DNA of 64,000 nt from Bacteroides acidifaciens (GTDB taxonomy: Bacteria; Bacteroidota; Bacteroidia; Bacteroidales; Bacteroidaceae): the NCBI RefSeq assembly GCF_024623065.1, contig NZ_JANJZR010000004.1, positions 1 to 64,000 of the forward strand. The letters run 5' to 3'. The position numbers were made by a program, and so were the translations under genes. Positions within the stretch are counted from its first letter, which is position 1, and each line of letters opens with the position of its first letter. The notes under the pieces are model-generated. The model ran no database searches, was not told the DNA's origin, and saw only the letters and a list, made by a program, of their open reading frames with translations. Of this stretch, positions 35,112 to 43,322 are shown piece after piece.

Positions 35112-37610
35112 ATGGCAAAGAAGAAATTAGATAAGGAGACGGATCGTACTCCCTCTTCCCCAAGTAAAATCGTTGCAATATTGAAGAATGAAACTGTCCA
35201 TTTTGTCATCGGATTGATGTTGGTCATCTTTTCCGTTTACTTGCTGTTAGCTTTTTCCTCGTTCTTTTTCACGGGAGCAGCAGATCAGAGTATTCTTGAC
35301 AGTGGAAATCCGGCCGACCTGTCGGTTGTTGACAATCATGTGAAGAACTATGCCGGTTCGCGCGGAGCACAGTTGGCGAGTTATCTGATTAATGACTGTT
35401 TTGGTATCTCTTCCTTCTTTATCCTTGTCTTTTTGGCTGTGGCGGGATTGAAACTGATGCGTGTGCGTATTGTCCGGCTATGGAAATGGTTTATCGGATG
35501 TACGTTGCTGTTGATCTGGTTCTCCATATTCTTCGGATTTACCTTTATGGACCATTATCAGGATTCTTTTATTTATTTAGGCGGTATGCACGGATATAAT
35601 GTCAGCCGTTGGTTGGTTTCCCAAGTGGGTGTGCCCGGAGTATGGATGATTCTGTTGATAACGGCTATCTGTTTCTTTATATATATCAGTGCGCGTACAG
35701 TTGTTTGGTTGCGTAAACTTTTCGCATTGAGTTTCTTGAAACGTAAGAAGAGAGAAGAAGTGGAGGCGGCTCCGGCAGTAGGTGGTGAACCGGAATTTGC
35801 AACCTCTCAGCCGCAAGAAGTGGAATTTGAGTTGAAACGGACTTATAAGCAGACGCCGCCTGCGCCTGTGATGGATATACAATCTGAAGAGCATGAAGAA
35901 GAGGAAGACTTTCCGGTGAATCAGCAGGAAACGGAAGAATCCTCCTCTTTATCTGAAGAAAGCGAAGGGGTTACTATGGTGTTTGAACCGGCTGCTTCTA
36001 ATTCTGTTGTATCACTCCCGAAGGAAACTGCTGAGGATGAAGAACCTGGATTTGAAGTGGAATCTGCTGCTTCGGAAGAAGAGTATCAGGGCCCGGAAGT
36101 GGAACCTTACAATCCGACCAAGGATTTGGAGAACTACCGTTTTCCTACTATCGACTTGATGAAACATTTCGAGAATGACGACCCGACGATTGATATGGAT
36201 GAGCAGAATGCGAATAAAGACCGTATCATCAATACGTTGCGCAGTTTCGGTATTGAGATTAGTACGATTAAGGCAACGGTAGGGCCCACGGTCACTCTCT
36301 ATGAAATCACTCCTGAGCAAGGAGTACGTATTTCCAAGATTCGCGGATTGGAAGATGATATTGCGTTGAGTCTTTCTGCTGACGGTATCCGTATTATCGC
36401 TCCGATACCGGGTAAAGGAACTATTGGTATTGAGGTGCCGAACAAGAATCCGAAGATTGTTTCCGGGCAAAGCGTTATTGGCAGCAAGAAATTCCAAGAG
36501 TCCAAATTTGACCTGCCTATTGTGCTTGGTAAGACTATTACGAATGAAGTCTTTATGTTCGACCTTTGCAAGATGCCGCACGTGTTGGTGGCAGGTGCAA
36601 CCGGGCAGGGTAAGTCTGTCGGATTGAATGCGATTATTACATCCTTGTTATATAAGAAACATCCGGCCGAACTGAAATTTGTTTTGGTCGATCCGAAAAA
36701 AGTGGAATTCAGTATCTATTCGGTTATTGAAAATCATTTCCTTGCCAAGCTTCCCGATGGTGGTGAACCGATTATTACAGACGTAACGAAGGTTGTGCAA
36801 ACCTTGAATTCTGTTTGCGTGGAAATGGATACACGCTATGATTTGTTGAAAATGGCGCATGTGCGTAACGTTAAAGAATATAATGAAAAGTTTGTCAACC
36901 GTCGCCTGAATCCGGAGAAGGGACATAAATTTATGCCGTATATCGTAGTCGTTATTGATGAGTTTGGTGACTTGATTATGACGGCTGGTAAGGAAGTGGA
37001 ACTCCCGATTGCCCGTATCGCCCAACTGGCGCGTGCTGTCGGTATTCATATGATTATCGCTACGCAGCGTCCGACTACTAATATTATTACAGGTACGATT
37101 AAGGCTAACTTTCCGGCTCGTATCGCTTTCCGTGTATCTGCTATGATGGACTCTCGTACTATTCTTGACCGTCCGGGAGCAAACCGTTTGATTGGAAAGG
37201 GAGATATGCTCTTCTTGCAGGGAGCTGATCCGGTGCGTGTGCAGTGTGCCTTTATCGATACGCCGGAAGTAGAAGAAATTACAAAATTCATTGCCCGTCA
37301 GCAAAGTTATCCTACTCCGTTCTTCTTGCCCGAATATGTGAGTGAAGATAGTAATAGTGAAGTAGGGGATATTGATATGGGACATCGCGATCCGTTGTTT
37401 GAAGATGCTGCCCGGTTGGTCGTTATTCATCAGCAAGGTTCGACTTCGTTGATTCAGCGTAAATTTGCTATCGGTTATAATCGTGCCGGCCGTATCATGG
37501 ATCAACTTGAAAAAGCGGGAATCGTTGGACCCACGCAGGGAAGTAAAGCGCGTGACGTGCTTTGTATAGATGATAACGACCTTGAAATGCGTTTGAACAA
37601 TTTGCAGTAA
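35112..37610 (+). CDS. ftsK: DNA translocase FtsK/SpoIIIE
   Basis: An 832-residue septal DNA pump. Four transmembrane segments (residues about 28-200) anchor it; an acidic, Glu/Pro-rich linker (about 215-345) follows. The motor has Walker A GATGQGKSVGLN near residue 495 and Walker B YIVVVIDEFGDLIM near 610. The C-terminal gamma winged helix (LVVIHQQGSTSLIQRKFAIG) would read KOPS-like sites and activate XerCD. Length is typical of Bacteroidota FtsK. The LolA-like gene begins 20 nt downstream. Confidence 0.96.
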   Translation: MAKKKLDKETDRTPSSPSKIVAILKNETVHFVIGLMLVIFSVYLLLAFSSFFFTGAADQSILDSGNPADLSVVDNHVKNYAGSRGAQLASYLINDCFGISSFFILVFLAVAGLKLMRVRIVRLWKWFIGCTLLLIWFSIFFGFTFMDHYQDSFIYLGGMHGYNVSRWLVSQVGVPGVWMILLITAICFFIYISARTVVWLRKLFALSFLKRKKREEVEAAPAVGGEPEFATSQPQEVEFELKRTYKQTPPAPVMDIQSEEHEEEEDFPVNQQETEESSSLSEESEGVTMVFEPAASNSVVSLPKETAEDEEPGFEVESAASEEEYQGPEVEPYNPTKDLENYRFPTIDLMKHFENDDPTIDMDEQNANKDRIINTLRSFGIEISTIKATVGPTVTLYEITPEQGVRISKIRGLEDDIALSLSADGIRIIAPIPGKGTIGIEVPNKNPKIVSGQSVIGSKKFQESKFDLPIVLGKTITNEVFMFDLCKMPHVLVAGATGQGKSVGLNAIITSLLYKKHPAELKFVLVDPKKVEFSIYSVIENHFLAKLPDGGEPIITDVTKVVQTLNSVCVEMDTRYDLLKMAHVRNVKEYNEKFVNRRLNPEKGHKFMPYIVVVIDEFGDLIMTAGKEVELPIARIAQLARAVGIHMIIATQRPTTNIITGTIKANFPARIAFRVSAMMDSRTILDRPGANRLIGKGDMLFLQGADPVRVQCAFIDTPEVEEITKFIARQQSYPTPFFLPEYVSEDSNSEVGDIDMGHRDPLFEDAARLVVIHQQGSTSLIQRKFAIGYNRAGRIMDQLEKAGIVGPTQGSKARDVLCIDDNDLEMRLNNLQ

Positions 37611-37629
37611 TCAATTGTTTATTTATCAA

Positions 37630-38277
37630 ATGAGAAAATATATTTTTAGTGTTTTAATAGCTTTACTGTCATTGCCTGTGATTGCTCAACAACAGCAGTC
37701 GCAGGCTAAAGTTGTTCTTGATAAGACGGCTGAGGCATTTCGTAAAGCAGGCGGCGTGAAGGCTGATTTCATTATAAAGGCGGTGACAAACGGACTTGCA
37801 GAAGGGGCGGAGAGCGGAACTATTCAGTTGAAGGGTGAGAAATTCGTATTGAAAACCTCTGATCTGGTCACTTGGTTTGACGGGAAGACGCAGTGGAGTT
37901 ATGTGGCGAAGAATGATGAAGTGAATGTCAGCAATCCGACTCAGGAAGAGTTGCAGCAGATTAATCCGTATACGTTTCTTTATATATACCAAAAAGGATT
38001 CTCTTACAAACTGGGAGCAGTGAAAGTATTTTGTGGAAAAACTGTTTGGGAGGTAGTTTTGACGGCTAAGGATAAGAAACAGGAATTGGAACGCATTACT
38101 CTTTATGTAACGAAGGATGCTTACGAACCTCTGTATATTCTGCTTCAACAACGTGGGCAACAGACGCGTAATGAAATAACCATTATGAATTATCAGACAG
38201 GGCAGGATTATGCGGATGGCATTTTTGTTTTTAACAGAAAGCAATATCCGAGTGCAGAGATTATTGATTTGAGATAA
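37630..38277 (+). CDS. LolA-like outer-membrane lipoprotein carrier
   Basis: A 215-residue secreted protein: signal peptide MRKYIFSVLIALLSLPVIAQ, then a LolA-type beta-sheet half-barrel (GGVKADFIIKAVTNGLAEG, KTQWSYVAKNDEVNVSNPTQ). LolA shuttles lipoproteins from the inner to the outer membrane through the periplasm. The frame is open from 37615, but the ATG at 37630 gives a clean signal peptide. Operon: ftsK, this gene, trxB (41 nt). Confidence 0.88.
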   Translation: MRKYIFSVLIALLSLPVIAQQQQSQAKVVLDKTAEAFRKAGGVKADFIIKAVTNGLAEGAESGTIQLKGEKFVLKTSDLVTWFDGKTQWSYVAKNDEVNVSNPTQEELQQINPYTFLYIYQKGFSYKLGAVKVFCGKTVWEVVLTAKDKKQELERITLYVTKDAYEPLYILLQQRGQQTRNEITIMNYQTGQDYADGIFVFNRKQYPSAEIIDLR

Positions 38278-38318
38278 AGTGTTTTTCTTGAATAACAAAA
38301 TAATAAAAGTATAATAAA

Positions 38319-39269
38319 ATGGCAGAAATAGAAAAAGTGAAGTGCCTGATTATTGGTTCAGGACCTGCCGGATACACGGCAGCGATTTATGCAGGACGTG
38401 CAAATTTGTGTCCGGTGCTTTATGAAGGATTGCAGCCCGGTGGACAGTTAACTACGACTACGGATGTTGAAAATTTCCCCGGTTATCCTGAAGGTGTCAG
38501 TGGTCCGCAGTTGATGGAAGACTTGCGTGCGCAGGCAAGCCGTTTCGGGACAGATGTTCGTTTTGGCATTGCTACTGCGGCAGATTTGAGCAAGGCTCCT
38601 TATAAAATAACGATTGACGGAGAAAAAGAAATCGAAACGGAAACATTGATAATTTCTACGGGGGCGACAGCTAAGTATCTGGGACTGGAAGATGAAAAGA
38701 AGTATGCTGGAATGGGTGTCAGTGCTTGTGCCACTTGTGACGGTTTCTTTTATCGTAAGAAAGTGGTTGCCGTTGTTGGTGGCGGTGATACAGCCTGTGA
38801 AGAGGCGGTTTATCTTGCGGGACTTGCGTCAAAAGTATATCTGATTGTCCGCAAGCCTTTCCTGCGTGCGTCGAAGATTATGCAGGAACGTGTGATGAAT
38901 CATGAGAAGATAGAAGTGCTTTTCGAACATAATGCTGTCGGTCTGTACGGTGACAATGGTGTAGAAGGAGTAAATCTTGTGAAACGTTTGGGTGAACCGG
39001 ATGAAGAACGCTACAGTTTGCCTATTGACGGTTTCTTCCTGGCTATTGGCCATAAACCGAATTCAGATATATTCAAGGATTATTTGGATACTGATGAAGT
39101 TGGTTATATTATTACAGACGGTGGTAGTCCGCGTACGAAAGTTCCCGGAGTGTTTGCTGCCGGAGATGTAGCTGACCCGCATTATCGTCAGGCTATTACA
39201 GCAGCAGGTAGTGGTTGCAAGGCTGCTATCGAAGCCGAACGTTATCTTTCTGCAAAAGGAATTATCTAA
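38319..39269 (+). CDS. trxB: Thioredoxin reductase (NADPH)
   Basis: A 316-residue flavoenzyme reducing thioredoxin with NADPH. FAD motif GSGPAGYTAAIYAGRA, redox pair Cys137-Ala-Thr-Cys140 in ACATCDGFFY, NADPH motif VGGGDTACEEAVYLA and C-terminal FAAGDVADPHYRQAITAAGSG are complete. It is the cytoplasmic source of thiol electrons. It is third in the ftsK operon. Confidence 0.97.
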   Translation: MAEIEKVKCLIIGSGPAGYTAAIYAGRANLCPVLYEGLQPGGQLTTTTDVENFPGYPEGVSGPQLMEDLRAQASRFGTDVRFGIATAADLSKAPYKITIDGEKEIETETLIISTGATAKYLGLEDEKKYAGMGVSACATCDGFFYRKKVVAVVGGGDTACEEAVYLAGLASKVYLIVRKPFLRASKIMQERVMNHEKIEVLFEHNAVGLYGDNGVEGVNLVKRLGEPDEERYSLPIDGFFLAIGHKPNSDIFKDYLDTDEVGYIITDGGSPRTKVPGVFAAGDVADPHYRQAITAAGSGCKAAIEAERYLSAKGII

Positions 39270-39313
39270 GATAAGAAATTATCCGATAACTTCTTCCGGT
39301 TATTATCAAATAC

Positions 39314-39334
39314 AAAGGCTGACTAAGAGCCTTT
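39314..39334 (+). terminator. Possible terminator after trxB
   Basis: A 7-bp stem (aaaggct with agccttt, loop of 7) 44 nt past the trxB stop, followed by only a short T-run. The rest of the gap to 39528 shows another weak inverted pair (aagttcc with ggaactt, about 39440-39480) and no gene. Confidence 0.4.
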
Positions 39335-39528
39335 TAGAAAGAATCGCTTAAATTTTACCTAAGAATACGTTAGAATCCGTAAACCTGGGTAAAGTTCAGG
39401 CGATTTTCTTTTGTCTTTTGGCAACTGGGGGTAAATGATAAGTTCCAATTATATGGAAACAAAAAAACGGAACTTGAAAGGCTCCGAAATTTAAAAATAA
39501 TGTTTATCCTTTTAACTGGGATACTGTA

Positions 39529-40230
39529 TTATCCGATCTTACTTATTTTCTTCAGTTTTTCTTCTTCGATGATTTTGATCTTTCTTCCGTCGATTGTAAT
39601 CAGGCGTTCCGTAGCAAACTGAGACAGCGTGCGGATAGCATTCGAAGTAGTCATATTAGAGAGGTTTGCTAAATCTTCGCGTGAAAGATAAATGCTCAAG
39701 GTAGATCCGTCTTCTTCCAAGCCGTAGCTTTCTTTCAGGAAGATGAGAGATTCGGCCAGGCGTCCGCGGATATGCTTTTGTGTCAGATTGACGGTGCGTT
39801 CGTCCGAGATGCCGAGATCAATAGACAACTGGCGGATAAAAAACATGGCGAGGTCATTGTTCTGGGCAATTAAAGTTAAGATAGCATTCATGGGAATCAG
39901 ACAAACAACAGAGGGTTCGAAAGCTGCTGCGGCAGTTACAAAATCTTGTTTGGCAAAATAAGCACGGTAGGCAAAGTATTCGCGTGGTTTAATCATGCGG
40001 ATAATCTGACTTCTACCTCCCACACCATCTTTGAAGATTTTTACTTTCCCACTGATAAGGCACATCAGATGAGAAGGTGTTTCTCCTTCGCAGTAGATAG
40101 TTTCATTTTTTTTGTAGGTCTGTATCGTATAGTTGTTCATCAGAAACTCCTTTTGTTCGTTATTTAAAGGAGCTAACATATCGGATAACGGCTCCGAAAT
40201 ATCGATGTCTGACATATTCATTTTTACCAT
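39529..40230 (-). CDS. Crp/Fnr-family transcriptional regulator
   Basis: A 233-residue regulator. A cyclic-nucleotide-type beta-barrel occupies about residues 20-130 (YKKNETIYCEGETPSHLMCL, ISGKVKIFKDG), then a dimerisation helix and a C-terminal winged helix (LSREDLANLSNMTTSNAIRT). No cluster of N-terminal cysteines is present, so it is not an Fnr-type Fe-S sensor. ATGs at 40230, 40221 and 40215 are all possible. A palindrome overlaps its own transcription start, suggesting autoregulation. Confidence 0.9.
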   Translation of the reverse strand: MVKMNMSDIDISEPLSDMLAPLNNEQKEFLMNNYTIQTYKKNETIYCEGETPSHLMCLISGKVKIFKDGVGGRSQIIRMIKPREYFAYRAYFAKQDFVTAAAAFEPSVVCLIPMNAILTLIAQNNDLAMFFIRQLSIDLGISDERTVNLTQKHIRGRLAESLIFLKESYGLEEDGSTLSIYLSREDLANLSNMTTSNAIRTLSQFATERLITIDGRKIKIIEEEKLKKISKIG

Positions 40231-40232
40231 GA

Positions 40233-40259
40233 GTGCTATAAAACTGTGTTATACAGCAC
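40233..40259. promoter_or_regulatory. Imperfect 27-bp palindrome, candidate operator
   Basis: gtgctataaaac and gttatacagcac form an imperfect inverted repeat over the expected start of the Crp/Fnr transcript, with CTGT-n5-ACAG at its core, a spacing usual for Crp-family sites. Binding by the adjacent regulator is inference. Confidence 0.4.
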
Positions 40260-40266
40260 AAAAGTA
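40259..40266 (-). promoter_or_regulatory. Promoter -7 element of the Crp/Fnr gene (TACTTTTG)
   Basis: The minus strand matches TAnnTTTG, 29 bases before the first ATG. Confidence 0.6.
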
Positions 40267-40301
40267 AAAAGAAAAAATGAGAAAATGAACGAATCTATAA
40301 A

Positions 40302-40337
40302 AAGATTGCACAAAAGTGGGAGCTTTCGTGCAATCTT
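40302..40337 (-). terminator. Terminator of glnN
   Basis: A perfect 10-bp stem (aagattgcac with gtgcaatctt, loop of 16) just past the glnN stop; the minus-strand side ends in a T-run. Confidence 0.8.
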
Positions 40338-40346
40338 GAAGACATT

Positions 40347-42536
40347 TTATTTGGTAAATAACAGTTCCCTGTATTTGGGTAACGGCCATATTTCGTCGTC
40401 CACTTCCATCTCCAGATGATCGATGTGGTCGCGGATTTGATCGAGGTATGGACGTACTTTTTCTTCGTAGGCAAACGCTCTTTCCTTATAGTTCTCCAGA
40501 TGGTTGGCAACTTTTCGTGCTTCGGTCATTTCGCGAACCAGTACTTTGATGGAAGTCACCCGGTGTGAAATCTCACGAATCAGTTCTTTGCGGTCGGCAC
40601 TCAGCACTTCGTATTCTTCGGCAGGGAATATTTCTTTCAGTCCGCGAAGATTTTCGAGCAACCGGTTCTGATAGGCAACGGCAGTCGGCACGATGTGGTT
40701 AATGGCGAGGTCGCCCAATACACGGCCTTCGATTTGCACCTTCATGGTATACTTTTCCAGTTCCACTTCCAGGCGGCTGTTCAACTCTGTCTCGTTGAAG
40801 ATACGTTCACCGATAAGTACAGCTTTGGATTGGTTGTCAACGTAGTGCATCAGGGCTTCCGGTACGTGGCAGATGTTAGTCAGTCCGCGGCGTGCGGCTT
40901 CCTGTTTCCACTGTTCTGAGTAACCGTCGCCTTCAAAGCGAATCGGTTCGGAGGCGATAATCGTTTCTTTCAGCAAGCGGAAGATGGCTTCGTCTTTGCC
41001 TACTCCTTCTTCCATCAGCTTTTCTACCGATGCGCGGAATTCGTTCAACTGGTTTGCCATGGCAGCATTGATTGCAATCATAGAAGCGGCACAGTTGGAA
41101 GAAGAACCTGCGGCACGGAATTCGAAACGGTTTCCGGTGAATGCGAAAGGAGAGGTGCGGTTACGGTCGGTAGTATCCAGCAGGATTTCGGGGATACGTC
41201 CGATACCTAACTTCAGGGTGGTTTTTGCTTCCGGTGTCATTTTCTCGTTACCTACCTGGCGGACAATTTCGTCGAGAGTGGACGAGAGTTGTGAGCCCAG
41301 GAAACAGGAAAGAATGGCGGGAGGAGCTTCGTTGGCTCCCAAACGGTAGCTGTTGCTGGCGCTCATGATGGAGGCACGCAGTAAATCCTGGTTTTTATAA
41401 ACCATCATTAAGACGTTTACCAGGAAAGTAAGGAATAGCATATTTCCTTTCGGATTCTTTCCGGGCGCGAACAGGTTGATGCCGGTGTCGGTGCAGAGCG
41501 ACCAGTTGTTGTGCTTGCCCGAACCGTTTACTCCGCTGTATGGTTTCTCGTGCAGGAGTACATTGAAGTGATGTTTCCTTGCGATACGTTTCATCAAATC
41601 CATGACAAGCTGGTTGTGGTCGTTCGCCAGGTTGCAGTTTTCGAAGATAGGGGCCAACTCAAATTGGTTGGGGGCTACTTCGTTATGACGGGTTTTGGCG
41701 GGAATTCCCAGTTTGTGACACTCAATTTCGAGTTCTTTCATAAATGCGGTGACACGTGGAGGGATGGAGCCGAAATAGTGGTCTTCCAATTGTTGGTCTT
41801 TGGCAGAAGAGTGTCCCATCAGTGTCCGTCCTGTCAGGCAGAGGTCGGGGCGTGCATTATATAAGGAAGAGTCGACTAGAAAATATTCCTGTTCCCATCC
41901 TAAATTGGTATATACGCGGGTGATGTTCTTGTCGAATAGTTGGCAGACTTCCGTTGCTGCTTTATCTACAGCGGCAAGTGCTTTCAATAAGGGAGTTTTG
42001 TAATCCAGCGCTTCACCCGTGTAAGAAATGAAGATAGTGGGGATACAAAGAGTAGTATCTACTACGAATGCTGGTGAAGAAACATCCCAGGCTGTATATC
42101 CTCGTGCTTCGAACGTGTTGCGGATACCGCCGTTAGGGAAAGAAGAGGCATCCGGCTCTTGCTGGATCAGCAGTTTTCCGGAGAAGCGTTCGATTACTCC
42201 GCCGTCTTCGCCGAATTCGATAAAACCGTCATGTTTCTCGGCTGTTCCGTCTGTCAGAGGCTGGAACCAGTGTGTGTAGTGAGTGACGTTGAGCGACTTG
42301 GCCCAACTTTTCATGCCGTTAGCAATCAAGTCTGCTATTTCGCGGCTGATAGGTGTCCCTTTTTCGATAGCATCGGTTACAGCTTTATAGGCTTCTTTAG
42401 GAAGATACTCTTGCATCTTCTTGCGGTCGAACACGTGGCTACCATAATAATCAGAGAGTTTGTTGGAAGGAGCAGTTACTTCCAGAGGTTTCCGGTTGGA
42501 AAGCTCTTGTAAGGCATAAAAACGCATTTTTGACAT
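40347..42536 (-). CDS. glnN: Glutamine synthetase, type III
   Basis: A 729-residue enzyme making glutamine from glutamate, ammonia and ATP. It is much longer than GSI (about 470) and has the GSIII landmarks: MRFYALQELSNRKPLEVTAP start, NQFELAPIFENCNLANDHNQ, HEKPYSGVNGSGKHNNWSL, and FRAAGSSSNCAASMIAINAA. GSIII is the main ammonia-assimilating form in Bacteroides. The frame is open to 42569, but the ATG at 42536 gives the family start. No nitrogen regulator is adjacent; the neighbouring Crp/Fnr gene has its own promoter. Confidence 0.96.
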   Translation of the reverse strand: MSKMRFYALQELSNRKPLEVTAPSNKLSDYYGSHVFDRKKMQEYLPKEAYKAVTDAIEKGTPISREIADLIANGMKSWAKSLNVTHYTHWFQPLTDGTAEKHDGFIEFGEDGGVIERFSGKLLIQQEPDASSFPNGGIRNTFEARGYTAWDVSSPAFVVDTTLCIPTIFISYTGEALDYKTPLLKALAAVDKAATEVCQLFDKNITRVYTNLGWEQEYFLVDSSLYNARPDLCLTGRTLMGHSSAKDQQLEDHYFGSIPPRVTAFMKELEIECHKLGIPAKTRHNEVAPNQFELAPIFENCNLANDHNQLVMDLMKRIARKHHFNVLLHEKPYSGVNGSGKHNNWSLCTDTGINLFAPGKNPKGNMLFLTFLVNVLMMVYKNQDLLRASIMSASNSYRLGANEAPPAILSCFLGSQLSSTLDEIVRQVGNEKMTPEAKTTLKLGIGRIPEILLDTTDRNRTSPFAFTGNRFEFRAAGSSSNCAASMIAINAAMANQLNEFRASVEKLMEEGVGKDEAIFRLLKETIIASEPIRFEGDGYSEQWKQEAARRGLTNICHVPEALMHYVDNQSKAVLIGERIFNETELNSRLEVELEKYTMKVQIEGRVLGDLAINHIVPTAVAYQNRLLENLRGLKEIFPAEEYEVLSADRKELIREISHRVTSIKVLVREMTEARKVANHLENYKERAFAYEEKVRPYLDQIRDHIDHLEMEVDDEIWPLPKYRELLFTK

Positions 42537-42566
42537 AAATGGTCTAATTTTTATCGGTTGATGGCG

Positions 42567-42574
42567 CAAAATTA
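42567..42574 (-). promoter_or_regulatory. Promoter -7 element of glnN (TAATTTTG)
   Basis: The minus-strand match to TAnnTTTG lies 30 bases before the ATG at 42536, supporting that start. Just upstream, tacccc/ggggta units (42592-42613 and about 42650) form small palindromes. Confidence 0.55.
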
Positions 42575-42713
42575 TATGTTTTTTCTGAAAGTACCCCTAT
42601 TTTGAAGGGGGTATTTTAAGAAATTGATGTATTTTTTTTGAAGATACCCCCTCTGCTGATTCTCCAACTAACCCAGCTATCCCTCTATGTGTATTTTGGG
42701 ATTTCCCCTCCGA

Positions 42714-42733
42714 CTCCCCCGTTATCGGGGGAG
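42714..42733. repeat. GC-rich hairpin ctccccc/gggggag
   Basis: A 7-bp perfect stem with a 6-nt loop, within a pyrimidine-rich stretch (cccctccgactcccccg) of a kind I recall repeating between genes in Bacteroidota. There is no coding sign. Confidence 0.5.
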
Positions 42734-42842
42734 AGCAACCTTTCAGAAGGAGGAGAAGCTATGCAGAGCACTTGCGAAACTTCAGTAACAAGAATAAAGA
42801 AACAACTAGTCAATCATTACCTGAGAAGTACAGGTTCTCTTT

Positions 42843-42951
42843 GTCCCATATATTGTGGGAAAGTATTCCCTGTTAATTGGGAAAAGATTCCCTATTAGTT
42901 GGGAATAAATTCCCATAATATGAGGGAATACTTTCCCACAATATGTGGGAC
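42843..42951. repeat. GTCCCATATATTGTGGGA nested palindrome, copy A2
   Basis: The outer arms 42843-42870 and 42924-42951 are inverted with one mismatch in 28. Two smaller palindromes lie inside (ttgggaaaagattccc and ttgggaataaattccc). Relative to copy A1 at 25728 the element is in reverse orientation: its right flank gggacaatcggaacta matches the reverse complement of the left flank of A1. Confidence 0.85.
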
Positions 42952-43030
42952 AATCGGAACTAGTTTATCTCTTTTTTACTTACTTTCATAAGAAAATATA
43001 GGCACTGACTAAATGAACTGAATGATCGGA

Positions 43031-43151
43031 GCGTGAGAGCAAACGTTTGCCCTCACTCTGCTATCATACTTGCCCTAACAGCGGAAAACACCATGAATAA
43101 AGGGATTGAGAGGAAATATGAGGGCATGAGGGCAAAAATGAAAAAAAACTT
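43031..43151. repeat. TATGAGGG repeat element, copy B2
   Basis: It aligns end to end with B1 (16534-16652), including atgaataaagggatt (43093-43107) and tatgagggcatgagggcaaa (from 43117). It lies about 80 bp right of A2, just as B3 lies right of A1. An apparent 68-codon open frame across it is not considered real. Confidence 0.8.
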
Positions 43152-43287
43152 TTATGGGAGAATTACAAAAGCTTCTCTAGTAGGGGCGGAATTCTCAACT
43201 GATGTATTCATGACTGAACCGTTCTTAGTTGAACGGTGAAATATAAATTTTAGTAGCTTAATCCCATTGCTTTTCGATATTCTTTTT

Positions 43288-43313
43288 TATATTTGCCTGC
43301 GTTAATGGAGGAG
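43288..43313 (+). promoter_or_regulatory. Promoter and strong ribosome site before the DUF5686-like gene
   Basis: TATATTTG (43288-43295) matches TAnnTTTG. GGAGGAG at 43307-43313 is 9 bases before a TTG codon at 43323 and decides that start, since a stop codon lies directly before the TTG. The predicted leader is about 20 nt. Confidence 0.65.
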
Positions 43314-43322
43314 ATACGATAA

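Noticed and set aside
43033..43239. 68-codon open frame
   Set aside because: It is largely the B2 repeat read as codons; no homologous frame is kept in B1.
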